A stretch of DNA of 64,000 bases, from positions 434,001-498,000 of the forward strand of contig NZ_VFOU01000002.1 of NCBI RefSeq assembly GCF_006716305.1, read 5' to 3'. This stretch comes from Enteractinococcus coprophilus. GTDB lineage: Bacteria > Actinomycetota > Actinomycetes > Actinomycetales > Micrococcaceae. The position numbers and the translations under genes are program-made. Below, piece after piece: positions 35,679-44,449 of the stretch (the stretch's first letter is position 1; every line of letters starts with the position of its first letter). The notes below the pieces were generated by a model. It ran no database searches and had not been told where the DNA came from. It worked only from the letters and a program-made list of their open reading frames with translations.

Positions 35679-36629
35679 TCATTGCCCTGGTTGCCCTGCC
35701 AACAGCAGGTAGAGGACTGCCATGCGCACGGAGACGCCATTGGCAACTTGTTCAAGTGCGGTGTTTTGTGCCGAATCTGCTGCGGCTGCGGAAATTTCCA
35801 GGCCACGGTTCATCGGTCCCGGATGCATGATTAACGTGTCCGTGTCGGCGATCGTTTGATAGCGGTCGTTGGTCAACCCCCAGCCGCGCGTGTACTCGGC
35901 CGGCGAGGGGAAAAACGCCCCGGCCATGCGCTCCGCTTGGACGCGCAGCATCATGACGGCGTCTGGGTGTTGTGCCAAAATGCCGTCGAGATCATAGTTG
36001 ACCTCCACCGGCCAGGTGTTCACTCCCACCGGCATCAGTGTGGGCGGACCAGACAGCGTGACTTTGGCACCCAGCGTGTGTAGCAGCCAGACGTTGGAGC
36101 GTGCGACCCGGGAGTGCAAAATATCGCCCACGATCACCACATGGACCCCATTGAGGTCTTTGCCGGTGGCTTGGGTTCCGTGCAGGCGATTGCGCAGGGT
36201 GAAAGCATCCAGGAGGGCCTGGGTAGGGTGTTCGTGGGTGCCATCGCCGGCGTTAATGATAGCGGAGGACGACCAACCAAAATTGGCCAACTGTTGGGCG
36301 GCACCGGACGCCCAGTGCCGCATCACGATGGCGTCGCCACCGATGGCTTCCAGCGTTTGTACGGTGTCTTTGAGGGATTCGCCTTTGGAGACCGAGGACG
36401 TTTTGACTGCGAAATTCAACACGTCAGCCGAGAGTCGCTTGGCGGCCGCCTCAAATGAGGTGCGGGTGCGGGTGGAGTCTTCAAAGAACAGGTTCACGAC
36501 GGTCTGGCCGCGCAGAGTCGGGAGCTTTTTGATGGACCGGTCCGAGACCGTGGCCATTTCTTGAGCGGTGTCAAGGATTGCCAGTGCGTGATCGTAAGAT
36601 AGTTCTCGGGTAGCTAATAGGTGTCGCAT
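35679..36629 (-). CDS. pyrB: Aspartate carbamoyltransferase catalytic subunit
   Basis: Condenses carbamoyl phosphate and aspartate. The carbamoyl-phosphate-binding motif STRTRTSFE is at 52-60, and [16 protein letters not shown] near 128-143. At 316 residues it is full length. No pyrI regulatory subunit is present, as usual in actinobacteria. It overlaps the pyrR stop by 1 bp. Confidence 0.96.
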   Translation of the reverse strand: MRHLLATRELSYDHALAILDTAQEMATVSDRSIKKLPTLRGQTVVNLFFEDSTRTRTSFEAAAKRLSADVLNFAVKTSSVSKGESLKDTVQTLEAIGGDAIVMRHWASGAAQQLANFGWSSSAIINAGDGTHEHPTQALLDAFTLRNRLHGTQATGKDLNGVHVVIVGDILHSRVARSNVWLLHTLGAKVTLSGPPTLMPVGVNTWPVEVNYDLDGILAQHPDAVMMLRVQAERMAGAFFPSPAEYTRGWGLTNDRYQTIADTDTLIMHPGPMNRGLEISAAAADSAQNTALEQVANGVSVRMAVLYLLLAGQPGQ

Positions 36630-37213
36630 CAGTCCATCACATCCACGATTTGTACTTGGTCCGATGTGTAATAGTCTTCGTCCCCGTCGATTTCGGCCAG
36701 ATGGACCCGCACGTGTTCAGCGGATGCAGTTGGGAGATTTTTACCCACGTAGTCGGCGCGTAACGGGAGTTGACGATGCCCGCGGTCGACCAGCACGGCG
36801 AGCCGGACGGTTTGTGGCCGTCCAATAGCCGATAGCGCATCGAGCGCCGCCCGGATCGTACGTCCCGAATACAGCACGTCATCGACGAGTACGACCACCG
36901 CATCATCGACACCGGCTGAAGGAATGATAGTCGATGCAGGCACTCGTGAACCGGCACGAGCCAGATCATCTCGGTACAAGGTGATATCGAGTTGCCCGGT
37001 ACGTTCTTGAATCACGAACTCGGGATCGATCTCTGCCAGTTTGGCTGACAGTCGATTCGCCAGTGGGACACCGCGACGTGGAATGCCAAGAATGAGAAGA
37101 TTCTCAACCCCGCGGTTGCCTTCGAGGATCTCGTGGGCGATGCGAGTGAGGACCCGGTTGATATCCGATTCAGACATCACGGTGCGTGCTTTACGCACGG
37201 GTTCTTGCGCCAC
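36629..37213 (-). CDS. pyrR: Bifunctional pyr operon regulatory protein/uracil phosphoribosyltransferase PyrR
   Basis: RNA-binding regulator that represses pyr genes when UMP is plentiful and has weak uracil phosphoribosyltransferase activity. The PRPP loop [12 protein letters not shown] is at 108-119, and the basic [12 protein letters not shown] segment and SRVPAST region fit the family. Length 194 residues. GTG start with AGGAG 6 nt upstream. A PyrR-type RNA binding loop lies immediately before the ribosome site, so it probably controls its own translation and thereby the operon. Confidence 0.95.
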   Translation of the reverse strand: MAQEPVRKARTVMSESDINRVLTRIAHEILEGNRGVENLLILGIPRRGVPLANRLSAKLAEIDPEFVIQERTGQLDITLYRDDLARAGSRVPASTIIPSAGVDDAVVVLVDDVLYSGRTIRAALDALSAIGRPQTVRLAVLVDRGHRQLPLRADYVGKNLPTASAEHVRVHLAEIDGDEDYYTSDQVQIVDVMD

Positions 37214-37218
37214 AATGG

Positions 37219-37247
37219 TCTCCTTTCCCGCCTCACAGGACGGATTT
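37219..37247 (-). promoter_or_regulatory. PyrR RNA-binding loop at the pyrR ribosome binding site
   Basis: On the minus strand, CCG-TCCTGTGAGG-CGG forms a short hairpin whose loop matches the PyrR recognition pattern (UCCnGnGAGG). The AGGAG Shine-Dalgarno sequence (37220-37224) follows within 8 nt, and GTG 6 nt later. PyrR bound here would block ribosome loading, as shown for mycobacterial pyr leaders. No intrinsic attenuator terminator is visible, so translational repression fits better than transcriptional attenuation. Confidence 0.75.
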
Positions 37248-37329
37248 TAAAGGATCTGCGGGATACGTGGTGTCCCGTCAGTTTCACTGGATGTAACTGT
37301 AGCACCGGGCCAGGTCACATCCGTGATGT

Positions 37330-37794
37330 TTACAGGAACAATGTGGGTTTCAGATCTTGGAGTCGCCCCAGGACCCCGTTGACATACCCCGGGGAGTCGT
37401 CGTTGGAGTATTCGCGGGCCATGTTGACGGCTTCGTTGACTGCTGCAGCGTCGGGCATCTCGTCGTTGAACAACAGTTCCCAGGCGCCCAAGCGCAGAAT
37501 GGACTTATCCATGGCTAACATACGCTCCATGGTCCATCCGTGCGCGTACTGAGCCAGCAGCTCATCGATCTGTTCTTGGTGGGTGATGACACCGTCAATG
37601 ATCTGGGCGGTGTATGGGTTGATCGTCTGATCGGTATATTCCCGTCGACGCTGCAAAGCAGACAACGGCGTGGTGTTTCGGTGTTCGGCTTCGAACAGGA
37701 TTTCAAGGGCACGACGTCGAGCCCTTCCCCGGGAGCCGATCTTGTGTGGCTGGTCTTTTGCGTTTTTTGTCAATGTGGTGTTACTCCGCGCCAA
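37330..37794 (-). CDS. nusB: Transcription antitermination protein NusB
   Basis: All-helical RNA-binding protein that with NusE (S10) binds boxA in rRNA antitermination. The 154-residue chain has the basic N-terminus GSRGRARRRALEILFEAEHR, central LAQYAHGWTMERMLAMDKSILRLGAWELLF and the C-terminal PDAAAVNEAVNMAREYSNDDSPGYVNGVLG signature. It starts 3 nt after the efp stop, so the two are cotranscribed. Confidence 0.95.
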   Translation of the reverse strand: MARSNTTLTKNAKDQPHKIGSRGRARRRALEILFEAEHRNTTPLSALQRRREYTDQTINPYTAQIIDGVITHQEQIDELLAQYAHGWTMERMLAMDKSILRLGAWELLFNDEMPDAAAVNEAVNMAREYSNDDSPGYVNGVLGRLQDLKPTLFL

Positions 37795-37797
37795 TGA

Positions 37798-38367
37798 TTA
37801 CTCAGTGGCCCGGCCCTGGTATTCACCATTTTTGGTGTCCACGCGGACTTTCGTGCCTTCATCGATGAACAGTGGGACCTGAATTTCCAGACCGGTTTCG
37901 ACCGTAGCCGGTTTGGTGCCACCAGAGGAACGGTCGCCCTGCAGGCCCGGTTCGGTGTAGGTAACTTCCAAGACTACGGTTGGTGGCAATTCCAGATACA
38001 GCGGGGTGCCGTCCGAGATTGCGATCTGAGCGTTGTCGTTTTCCAGCAGATAGTTCGCCGCATCACCGACAACACTCAGCGGAACCATGATCTGGTCAAA
38101 TGTCGTCAAATCCATGAACACAAAGTCATCGCCGTCGCGGTAGAGGTACTGATATTCAGAACGATCCACGGTCGCGAATTCGAGTTTGGCGCCCGCATTC
38201 CAGGTCTTGTCCACGATCTTATTCGAGGTCAGGTTTTTGATCTTGGTGCGCACAAATGCGCCACCTTTACCTGGTTTGACGTGCTGGAACTCTTGAACCT
38301 GCCAGAGCTGGCCGTCGACGACGACGACCGACCCATTTTTAATTTCATTACTGGTGAGCATGACCAT
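37798..38367 (-). CDS. efp: Translation elongation factor P
   Basis: Relieves ribosome stalling at polyproline. The three beta domains are present in 189 residues; the loop that reaches the peptidyl-transferase centre reads [13 protein letters not shown] with Lys34 at the tip. In actinobacteria this lysine is usually unmodified. It lies between aroKB and nusB; 115 bp separate it from aroKB, with a possible TACACT -10 box about 86 nt before its start. Confidence 0.96.
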   Translation of the reverse strand: MVMLTSNEIKNGSVVVVDGQLWQVQEFQHVKPGKGGAFVRTKIKNLTSNKIVDKTWNAGAKLEFATVDRSEYQYLYRDGDDFVFMDLTTFDQIMVPLSVVGDAANYLLENDNAQIAISDGTPLYLELPPTVVLEVTYTEPGLQGDRSSGGTKPATVETGLEIQVPLFIDEGTKVRVDTKNGEYQGRATE

Positions 38368-38482
38368 GGTGGTAAATTCTCCGTAAAAGTCTTGAAGTTG
38401 AGTATTTAGTCTGGCAGATTACCGGCAGGTTTGCAGAACCCGGCCTTACCTAGTGTAGACGACCGAAAAAATTCGCGAGCGC

Positions 38483-40147
38483 TTACTCGGCGATCTCCTG
38501 GTAGGCCGCAAAGAGCAGGGATTCATCGGGCACATCGTATATGACTGGTTTACCCTGGGCTTCCAAAATCACGAAACGTAGTTGTTCGCCACGGTTTTTC
38601 TTGTCCCGACGAATGCCATCAAGCAGCGCTGCCCACCGGTCCCCCTGGTAGCTGGTCGGCAACCCGATGCCTTCGAGAATGGTGCGGTGACGATCCACCG
38701 TTGCGTCATCCAAACGACCCACCGAACGAGCCAGTTCGGCTGCAAAGACCATACCGACGGCGATGGCTGCCCCGTGACGATACTGGTATCGCTCCGCTAA
38801 CTCGATCGCGTGGCCCAGCGTGTGACCATAGTTGAGCATCTGTCGCAGATTGGATTCTTTGAGATCTTGGCTCACAATATCGGCTTTGACCCGGATGGCA
38901 CGTTCGATCAGTTCCCGCAGGATCGGCGCGTGCGGGTTGGAGACCTGCGACATATTGTCTTCGATCAACTCCAGAATCGTTGCATCCGCAATGAAACCGC
39001 ATTTGACGACTTCCGCTAGTCCGGAAATGAGCTCATTTTTGGGCAGTGTCAGCAGTGTGTCGAGATCAGCCAACACTCCGGCCGGTGGGTGGAATGCACC
39101 CACGAGGTTTTTCCCCTCGGCGGTGTTGATGCCGGTTTTACCACCCACGGAGGCGTCCACCATGCCCAACAGGGTGGTTGGCATGTGGATCACGCGCACG
39201 CCGCGCAGCCAGGTGGCGGCGACGAAACCTGCGAGGTCGGATACCGCTCCCCCTCCCACGGAAACGACGGCATCTGAGCGAGTAAAATCACTTTGTCCCA
39301 GTACCTGCCAGCAGAAGGAGGCCACTTCGATGTGCTTGCCTTCTTCAGAGTCGGGGATTTCGACCAGGATGGCGTTGAAGCCTGCCTCGTCGAGTGTTGA
39401 TTTCACGACATCGCCGGTTGCGCGCAGTGCACGCGGCAAGATGATTGCCACGCGGTGGGTCTGGGCTCCCAGGATGTCTGGGAGTTGGCTCAAGAGGCCA
39501 CGACCAATGACGACATCGTAGCCGCCGCTAGTCTCATGCTCGGAGCCGCCTGCGACCTTGATGATCGTTGGCTCTTCGGTGGTGGCACTTGTAGTATTTT
39601 CGGTCATAACTGCGGTCGAATCCCCTGACAAAAATGATTGATATCCTTGGATGATCTTAGTCGCCACGGCGTCAACGTCCAGTCCAGTGGTATCCACTAC
39701 TTGGTGTGCTGAGTGGGTGAAGTGATCAAGCCGCGCTGTGCGGATTCGAGACCAGTTGCGGGCTGGATCTCCCGCCAATACTGGCCGACCGCTGGCATCG
39801 CCGAGCCGATCGAGGGCTTGTTCTTCGCTGACGTCGAGGAAGACAACGTAACCACGCTCACGGATAATTTCGCGGTTAGCCAGCCGAATAACGGCTCCCC
39901 CACCCAAAGAAAGAACACCCAGATCATCGCGTGTCAGGGCCGCGGCGACGACTTCTTGTTCGTTGTCCCGAAAGACCTCTTCACCGTGGGCGGTGAAGAA
40001 CTGACCAATGTTGCCATGCTGTGCAACAAATAGCTCATCGGTATCGGTGTAGTTGGTGGCAAGACGTTGTGCAAGATGTGTCCCCACGGTGGTCTTACCC
40101 GACCCCATGGGGCCAATCAGGATGATTGGCAGGTTAGGTGCTGGCAT
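38483..40147 (-). CDS. aroKB: Fused shikimate kinase/3-dehydroquinate synthase
   Basis: A single 554-residue frame joins two shikimate-pathway enzymes that are usually separate in this group. Residues 1-175 are shikimate kinase: Walker A GPMGSGKTT (12-20), DTD (35-37), LGGGAV (81-86) and the lid Arg in SGRPVL. A ~20-residue Thr/Glu-rich linker (about 178-195) leads to 3-dehydroquinate synthase (about 197-554): VSVGGGAVSDLAGFVAATWLRG, GKTGINTAEGKNLVGAFHPP, the zinc ligands in LAEVVKCGF, NYGHTLGHAIE and HGAAIAVGM. Met181 (39607) lies at the junction, with AGGGGA about 13 nt upstream, so free AroB may also be made by internal initiation. It starts 2 nt after the aroC stop. Confidence 0.93.
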   Translation of the reverse strand: MPAPNLPIILIGPMGSGKTTVGTHLAQRLATNYTDTDELFVAQHGNIGQFFTAHGEEVFRDNEQEVVAAALTRDDLGVLSLGGGAVIRLANREIIRERGYVVFLDVSEEQALDRLGDASGRPVLAGDPARNWSRIRTARLDHFTHSAHQVVDTTGLDVDAVATKIIQGYQSFLSGDSTAVMTENTTSATTEEPTIIKVAGGSEHETSGGYDVVIGRGLLSQLPDILGAQTHRVAIILPRALRATGDVVKSTLDEAGFNAILVEIPDSEEGKHIEVASFCWQVLGQSDFTRSDAVVSVGGGAVSDLAGFVAATWLRGVRVIHMPTTLLGMVDASVGGKTGINTAEGKNLVGAFHPPAGVLADLDTLLTLPKNELISGLAEVVKCGFIADATILELIEDNMSQVSNPHAPILRELIERAIRVKADIVSQDLKESNLRQMLNYGHTLGHAIELAERYQYRHGAAIAVGMVFAAELARSVGRLDDATVDRHRTILEGIGLPTSYQGDRWAALLDGIRRDKKNRGEQLRFVILEAQGKPVIYDVPDESLLFAAYQEIAE

Positions 40148-40149
40148 GG

Positions 40150-41382
40150 TTATAGCGGGTCACCCAGATGATCCTCGTGCGCTTCCTCCGAGGACGGCTG
40201 CGGCAATCGTGGGATGTTTGCGAGGAAGTTGTCGATATTGCGTTTGGTCTCCTCAACCGAATCGCCGCCAAACTTTTCCAGTACTTCTGCAGCGATCACC
40301 AGAGCGACCATGGCTTCGGCCACGACACCTGATGCTGGCACGGCTGTGACATCGGAACGCTGGTGGTGGGCCTTCGTGGCCTGACCGGTTGCGACATCCA
40401 CAGTCTGAAGGGCCCGCGGTACAGTCGCGATGGGTTTCATGGCTGCCCGCACCCGGATGGGTTCACCGGTCGACATGCCTGCTTCAATCCCACCCGCCCG
40501 GTCAGTGGTGCGCGATACCGAACCATCCGGATTGCGCACAATTTCGTCGTGCGCGTCGGATCCGACCCGGGTTGCGATATCAAAACCATCGCCAACCTCG
40601 ACACCTTTCATGGCCTGAATACCCATGAGCGCCCCGGCCAGTTTCGAATCCAATCGACGGTCCCAGTGAATGTGTGAGCCCAAGCCAACTGGCGCGTTGT
40701 GAACGAGAACTTCTACGACTCCGCCCAGGGTTTCGCCAGATTTTTTCGTCACGTCGACAGCTTCGACCATCTTGGCTGAGATTTCGGGGTCGATACAGCG
40801 CAACGGGTCGGCATCCAGTGTCTCGACGTCGTCGGCTGTTGGGAAGTCGTATCCTTCTGGGATTGCCACATCGCCCATGCGCACAGTGTGTGACACAGTG
40901 GTGATCCCCAGTTGTGCCAAGAAATGTTGCGCGACACGCCCCAATGCAACACGAGTCGCCGTTTCGCGGGCTGAGGCACGCTCTAACAGTGGGCGGGCTT
41001 CATCAAAGCCGTACTTTTGCATCCCGGCCATATCTGCGTGGCCAGGACGGGGGCGGGTCAGTTTTGCGTTGCGTGCGAGACCTTCCAGCTCTGACGGGTC
41101 CACCGGATCAGGGTTCATGACCTTTTCCCATTTTGGCCATTCGGTGTTAGCAATGTGGATGGCTACGGGCGAGCCGAGAGTCACTCCATGACGGACACCG
41201 CCGATGATGGTGACTTCGTCTTGTTCAAATTTCATCCGGGCTCCGCGGCCGTATCCTAAGCGGCGCCGCATGAGGGCTTCTTGGATGTCAGCGGTTGTGA
41301 TTTCAATTCCCGCCGGTAGGCCTTCGATAATTCCTACAAGTCCGGAGCCGTGCGACTCCCCTGCTGTTAACCAACGCATCAT
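40150..41382 (-). CDS. aroC: Chorismate synthase
   Basis: Makes chorismate from 5-enolpyruvylshikimate 3-phosphate using reduced FMN. Family signatures are all present: [21 protein letters not shown] at the start, [37 protein letters not shown] near 110-146, and [25 protein letters not shown] near 295-319. At 410 residues it is slightly longer than average, with a polar C-terminal tail. Downstream of aroE and upstream of aroKB. Confidence 0.96.
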   Translation of the reverse strand: MMRWLTAGESHGSGLVGIIEGLPAGIEITTADIQEALMRRRLGYGRGARMKFEQDEVTIIGGVRHGVTLGSPVAIHIANTEWPKWEKVMNPDPVDPSELEGLARNAKLTRPRPGHADMAGMQKYGFDEARPLLERASARETATRVALGRVAQHFLAQLGITTVSHTVRMGDVAIPEGYDFPTADDVETLDADPLRCIDPEISAKMVEAVDVTKKSGETLGGVVEVLVHNAPVGLGSHIHWDRRLDSKLAGALMGIQAMKGVEVGDGFDIATRVGSDAHDEIVRNPDGSVSRTTDRAGGIEAGMSTGEPIRVRAAMKPIATVPRALQTVDVATGQATKAHHQRSDVTAVPASGVVAEAMVALVIAAEVLEKFGGDSVEETKRNIDNFLANIPRLPQPSSEEAHEDHLGDPL

Positions 41383-41450
41383 AGGCCTGATTCTTTCATG
41401 CTCTGCGCAGCTGCGCTTGCTTCGTGTCGATGTTTGTCAATGCGATGGCC

Positions 41451-42329
41451 TTAGCTCGCCTCAAGAGCTAAGGCCGCCGCCATATGTTGTGTTGCGGTGT
41501 CCCAGTCGATAGTTTCTGGGTTGACAACGATTTTTTGGGTAAAAAGTTTGGCCTGTTCTACACCCTGATATAACAGCATGTCCAGGCCAGAGGCCACTTG
41601 CGCGCCGGCCTTCAGCCAAGCGGATGCCAAAGCGGTTGGCCAGGGATCATAGATCACATCAAGCAAGGGTGGCAGTTGGGTCTGTGGTAACTCAGCGGCC
41701 AGGGCATCGGTCGCGTATGCGGGTAATGTCGCCACGACAGCCGCATGATCAGCTGCCTTATCGGCGAAAGTCTCTAAGAGTGCAACCTGAACCTGCAGGC
41801 CAAAGTTCTGGGCCACTTGGACGGCGTCCTGGGCGCGTTGCCGGTTGCGCACGTATAACACGACCTTGGTCAGGCCCATATCTGCTGCAGCCGCCACTGC
41901 TGCCGTGGCTGTCCCTCCGGCACCCAGGATTCCCATGGATCCACCCTGACCAGAGGTGAATCCGGCTTGGGCGAGGGCCAGCCGGACGCCGTCGACGTCG
42001 GTGTTATACCCGTGGGCGGCCCCGTCATCATCAAAGACCACGGTATTGAGCACGCCAAGCCGCTTGACCCGTGAGGAAACGTGATCCATATGGGCAACGA
42101 GGACGCCTTTGAGCGGCATGGTGACGGAGAACCCTGCGAGTTGACGACGTGAACCAAAACGCTGCGCTAGCGTGGCAAAAAACACTGGCGCTTGCTCTTC
42201 GGTCACTTCGTATCGGTCATAGTCGATGGGCACCGCAAGGTAGCGATACACAGCTTGGTGCATCGCCGGGGATTTAGAATGCCCGATCGGTGAGCCCAAG
42301 ACGGCCGCATGATATTTTCGGTCAGTCAC
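41451..42329 (-). CDS. aroE: Shikimate dehydrogenase
   Basis: Reduces 3-dehydroshikimate to shikimate with NADPH. The substrate motif LGSPIGHSKSPAMHQAVY (about 11-28) and the catalytic lysine in FSVTMPLKG are present, followed by the Rossmann motif GILGAGGTATAAVAAAADMG. The 292-residue length is normal. It follows mltG with 11 nt between the genes and heads the aro cluster. Confidence 0.94.
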   Translation of the reverse strand: MTDRKYHAAVLGSPIGHSKSPAMHQAVYRYLAVPIDYDRYEVTEEQAPVFFATLAQRFGSRRQLAGFSVTMPLKGVLVAHMDHVSSRVKRLGVLNTVVFDDDGAAHGYNTDVDGVRLALAQAGFTSGQGGSMGILGAGGTATAAVAAAADMGLTKVVLYVRNRQRAQDAVQVAQNFGLQVQVALLETFADKAADHAAVVATLPAYATDALAAELPQTQLPPLLDVIYDPWPTALASAWLKAGAQVASGLDMLLYQGVEQAKLFTQKIVVNPETIDWDTATQHMAAALALEAS

Positions 42330-42340
42330 GTGTGCCTTTA

Positions 42341-43909
42341 CTATCCGCGGCCACAGATCTCAGGATTGTCGTCGCAATAGGCGCGGTATTCTTGCTGATA
42401 CCCCTGGTGCTGTTCGTAGGTCGATGAGAATTTCGTTTCACCGGTCTCAATGTTCGTGGTGATCCAGTAGTAGTAGTCCGAATCTTTGGGTGCCGCTGCA
42501 GCATCGAGCGCGTCAATCGAGGGGGCGCCAATAGGGCCCGGCGGTAATCCGCGGTGAACGTAGGTGTTGTACTCGTTCGACGCATCGTGGCGATCGTCGG
42601 CACTGAACTGCAGTTGTCGGACACCCATGCCATAGATGACGGTGGCATCGATCTGTAAGAAGCCAGCAGTTTCTGGGTTCGACCGGTCAAGACGGTTTTC
42701 GATAATACCGGCAACCAGCGCAAAGTCTTCTGGGCGTGCTTCTGCTTCCAGAATCGAAGCGACCGTCACAAGTCGATGTTGTTCGGCTCCGTCAGTGACC
42801 CCGAGACGATCGAACTCTTGTATGGTCGGTTCGATCATGATCTCCAAGATCTCTTGAATTGAAGCATCCAGTGGGAAGTGGTATTCCCCGACCGCAATAT
42901 AGCCTTCCAAGGTCGCGGCTTCTGCGGGAACCTCGAAATTGGTCGGGTCAGCCGCTTCTTCAATTTCCTCAACGGTATAGTCGGTTCGCTCGGCGATATG
43001 AGCAAACACATCATCAATACGGTGGCCCGAGTTGACGTGCACGTAGTTCATACCGGGGACGCCGACACCGAGCAAGACTTCGGCGGCATCTCGTGCTGGC
43101 ATCTCGTAGCGCAGCGTGTAATCACCCGGCTGGATCTGGGCGGTCGTATCGGATGCTTCAACAGCGTCGCGGAAGGCTCTCGTGGAAGCCACGATATTTT
43201 CTTCAACTAAGCGGTTGCCAATCACGATAGGGCCTTCACCAGGTTTAACTTCGAAGGCGACCTCTTCGCCCCCTGGGCCAGGGAAGTCCTTATTATTCCA
43301 ACCCACGAGTTGGCCCACCCCGATACCTACGATCGCAAGGAGCCCTAGAAACACCGCGAAGCTGGTCAGCATGACGATAGTCCGGCGACGTTTACGAGTT
43401 TTCCGTGTTTTCACTTCTTCCTCGTCGATCTCGGGTAACGGCATACCCTCACCCACCAGCATGTAACCTAACGGGTTCTCTTCGGTAGGCGTGTCACCGC
43501 TACCGTCTTCGCTGTCAGTCTCGACAGTACCGGAAAGCTTTGGATAGGTACGAATATCTTCAGGAAATTCTGGCAGGTCGGCGGGGACACGGTCGTGACG
43601 GATGGTGTCATGCGCTCTGCTGTGAGGTTCTTCCATAGCAGAGCTCGAGGAGTAATTCACGGGGCGGCGCGGAATTTCTTGCAGTCCGCCAGGCCCGTCA
43701 GCGGCTAATGGTTGCGGCCGGAACTCTTCGTCAAGCTCTGGCGAGGGTTCTTCAGTTTCTGACGGCTCGGCCTGGATGCCTTCGTCTGTAAACGTGTCCC
43801 CTCCTGCGACCTGCCGAGCTGCTCGGCGAGATCGCTCATACTCACGACGTTCCCTACGGGAACGAAACTGTCGTTGGGAAGATTCTTCTGGCAGATCGTT
43901 ATCCGTCAA
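42341..43909 (-). CDS. mltG: Endolytic murein transglycosylase MltG
   Basis: Membrane-bound enzyme that cuts nascent peptidoglycan strands and sets glycan length. The catalytic Glu lies in VASILEAEARPEDF (about residue 390), and the family YRHGLPPGPI-like segment reads YVHRGLPPGPIGAPS. There is one membrane helix (about 178-202 from this start). The cytosolic N-terminus is unusually long (~175 residues), arginine-rich at first (RSRRERREYERSRRAARQ) and then acidic and proline-rich, probably disordered. I prefer the TTG at 43909, which has GAGGAGG 6 nt upstream; the frame opens at ATG 43924. It overlaps the end of ruvX. Confidence 0.92.
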   Translation of the reverse strand: MTDNDLPEESSQRQFRSRRERREYERSRRAARQVAGGDTFTDEGIQAEPSETEEPSPELDEEFRPQPLAADGPGGLQEIPRRPVNYSSSSAMEEPHSRAHDTIRHDRVPADLPEFPEDIRTYPKLSGTVETDSEDGSGDTPTEENPLGYMLVGEGMPLPEIDEEEVKTRKTRKRRRTIVMLTSFAVFLGLLAIVGIGVGQLVGWNNKDFPGPGGEEVAFEVKPGEGPIVIGNRLVEENIVASTRAFRDAVEASDTTAQIQPGDYTLRYEMPARDAAEVLLGVGVPGMNYVHVNSGHRIDDVFAHIAERTDYTVEEIEEAADPTNFEVPAEAATLEGYIAVGEYHFPLDASIQEILEIMIEPTIQEFDRLGVTDGAEQHRLVTVASILEAEARPEDFALVAGIIENRLDRSNPETAGFLQIDATVIYGMGVRQLQFSADDRHDASNEYNTYVHRGLPPGPIGAPSIDALDAAAAPKDSDYYYWITTNIETGETKFSSTYEQHQGYQQEYRAYCDDNPEICGRG

Positions 43910-44420
43910 CTGCATCCTCCTCATCCGAGCTGACTAGGACCCCGGTATTGACGCCGGTATTTTGCTCTAACACCATCGCGTGTTCCAGAATTGCCACAGC
44001 GGCAAGTTGGTCAATGACGGATCGTTGCTTGCGCGAGGACACCCCAGCCTGACGGAGCTGTTGTGTTGCACTGACCGTTGAGAGTCGCTCATCAATGAGT
44101 CGAACCTGGGTGGGCAACCCCGCTTCGACAAGTAGTTTTGCTAACTGCCGAGCAAAGGTATGAGCGTCCTGCGTGGACGCAGTCTTTTGGCCCTTGAGGT
44201 TAATGGGATCGCCCACGTAGGCGCGAACAGCATTGCGTTGACTGGCTTCGTCAACGATCTTGTGCAGGTCACGGAATTCCTTGGGATCTCTCGTCAACGT
44301 GGCTACCGGGCTGGCTAAGATGCCAGCCGGATCGGTTGCCGCAAGGCCCACACGGGCACGTCCGACATCCACTCCAAGACGAGAACCAATTACCGGCTCA
44401 GGGTCGCGTGTATCTGTCAT
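43899..44420 (-). CDS. ruvX: Putative pre-16S rRNA nuclease/Holliday junction resolvase RuvX (YqgF)
   Basis: RNase H-fold nuclease of 173 residues; YqgF proteins process the 5' end of 16S rRNA, and some were proposed as resolvases. The catalytic Asp lies in LGVDVGRARVGLAATDP (15-31), and YVGDPINLKGQ and RLIDERLSTVSAT follow. Upstream alaS and downstream mltG give the classical alaS-ruvX-mltG-aroE order. A TAGAAC sequence 6 nt before the ATG is an imperfect -10. Confidence 0.93.
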   Translation of the reverse strand: MTDTRDPEPVIGSRLGVDVGRARVGLAATDPAGILASPVATLTRDPKEFRDLHKIVDEASQRNAVRAYVGDPINLKGQKTASTQDAHTFARQLAKLLVEAGLPTQVRLIDERLSTVSATQQLRQAGVSSRKQRSVIDQLAAVAILEHAMVLEQNTGVNTGVLVSSDEEDAVDG

Positions 44421-44449
44421 GGGATAGTTCTAATCAACGTCTCGGTTCG

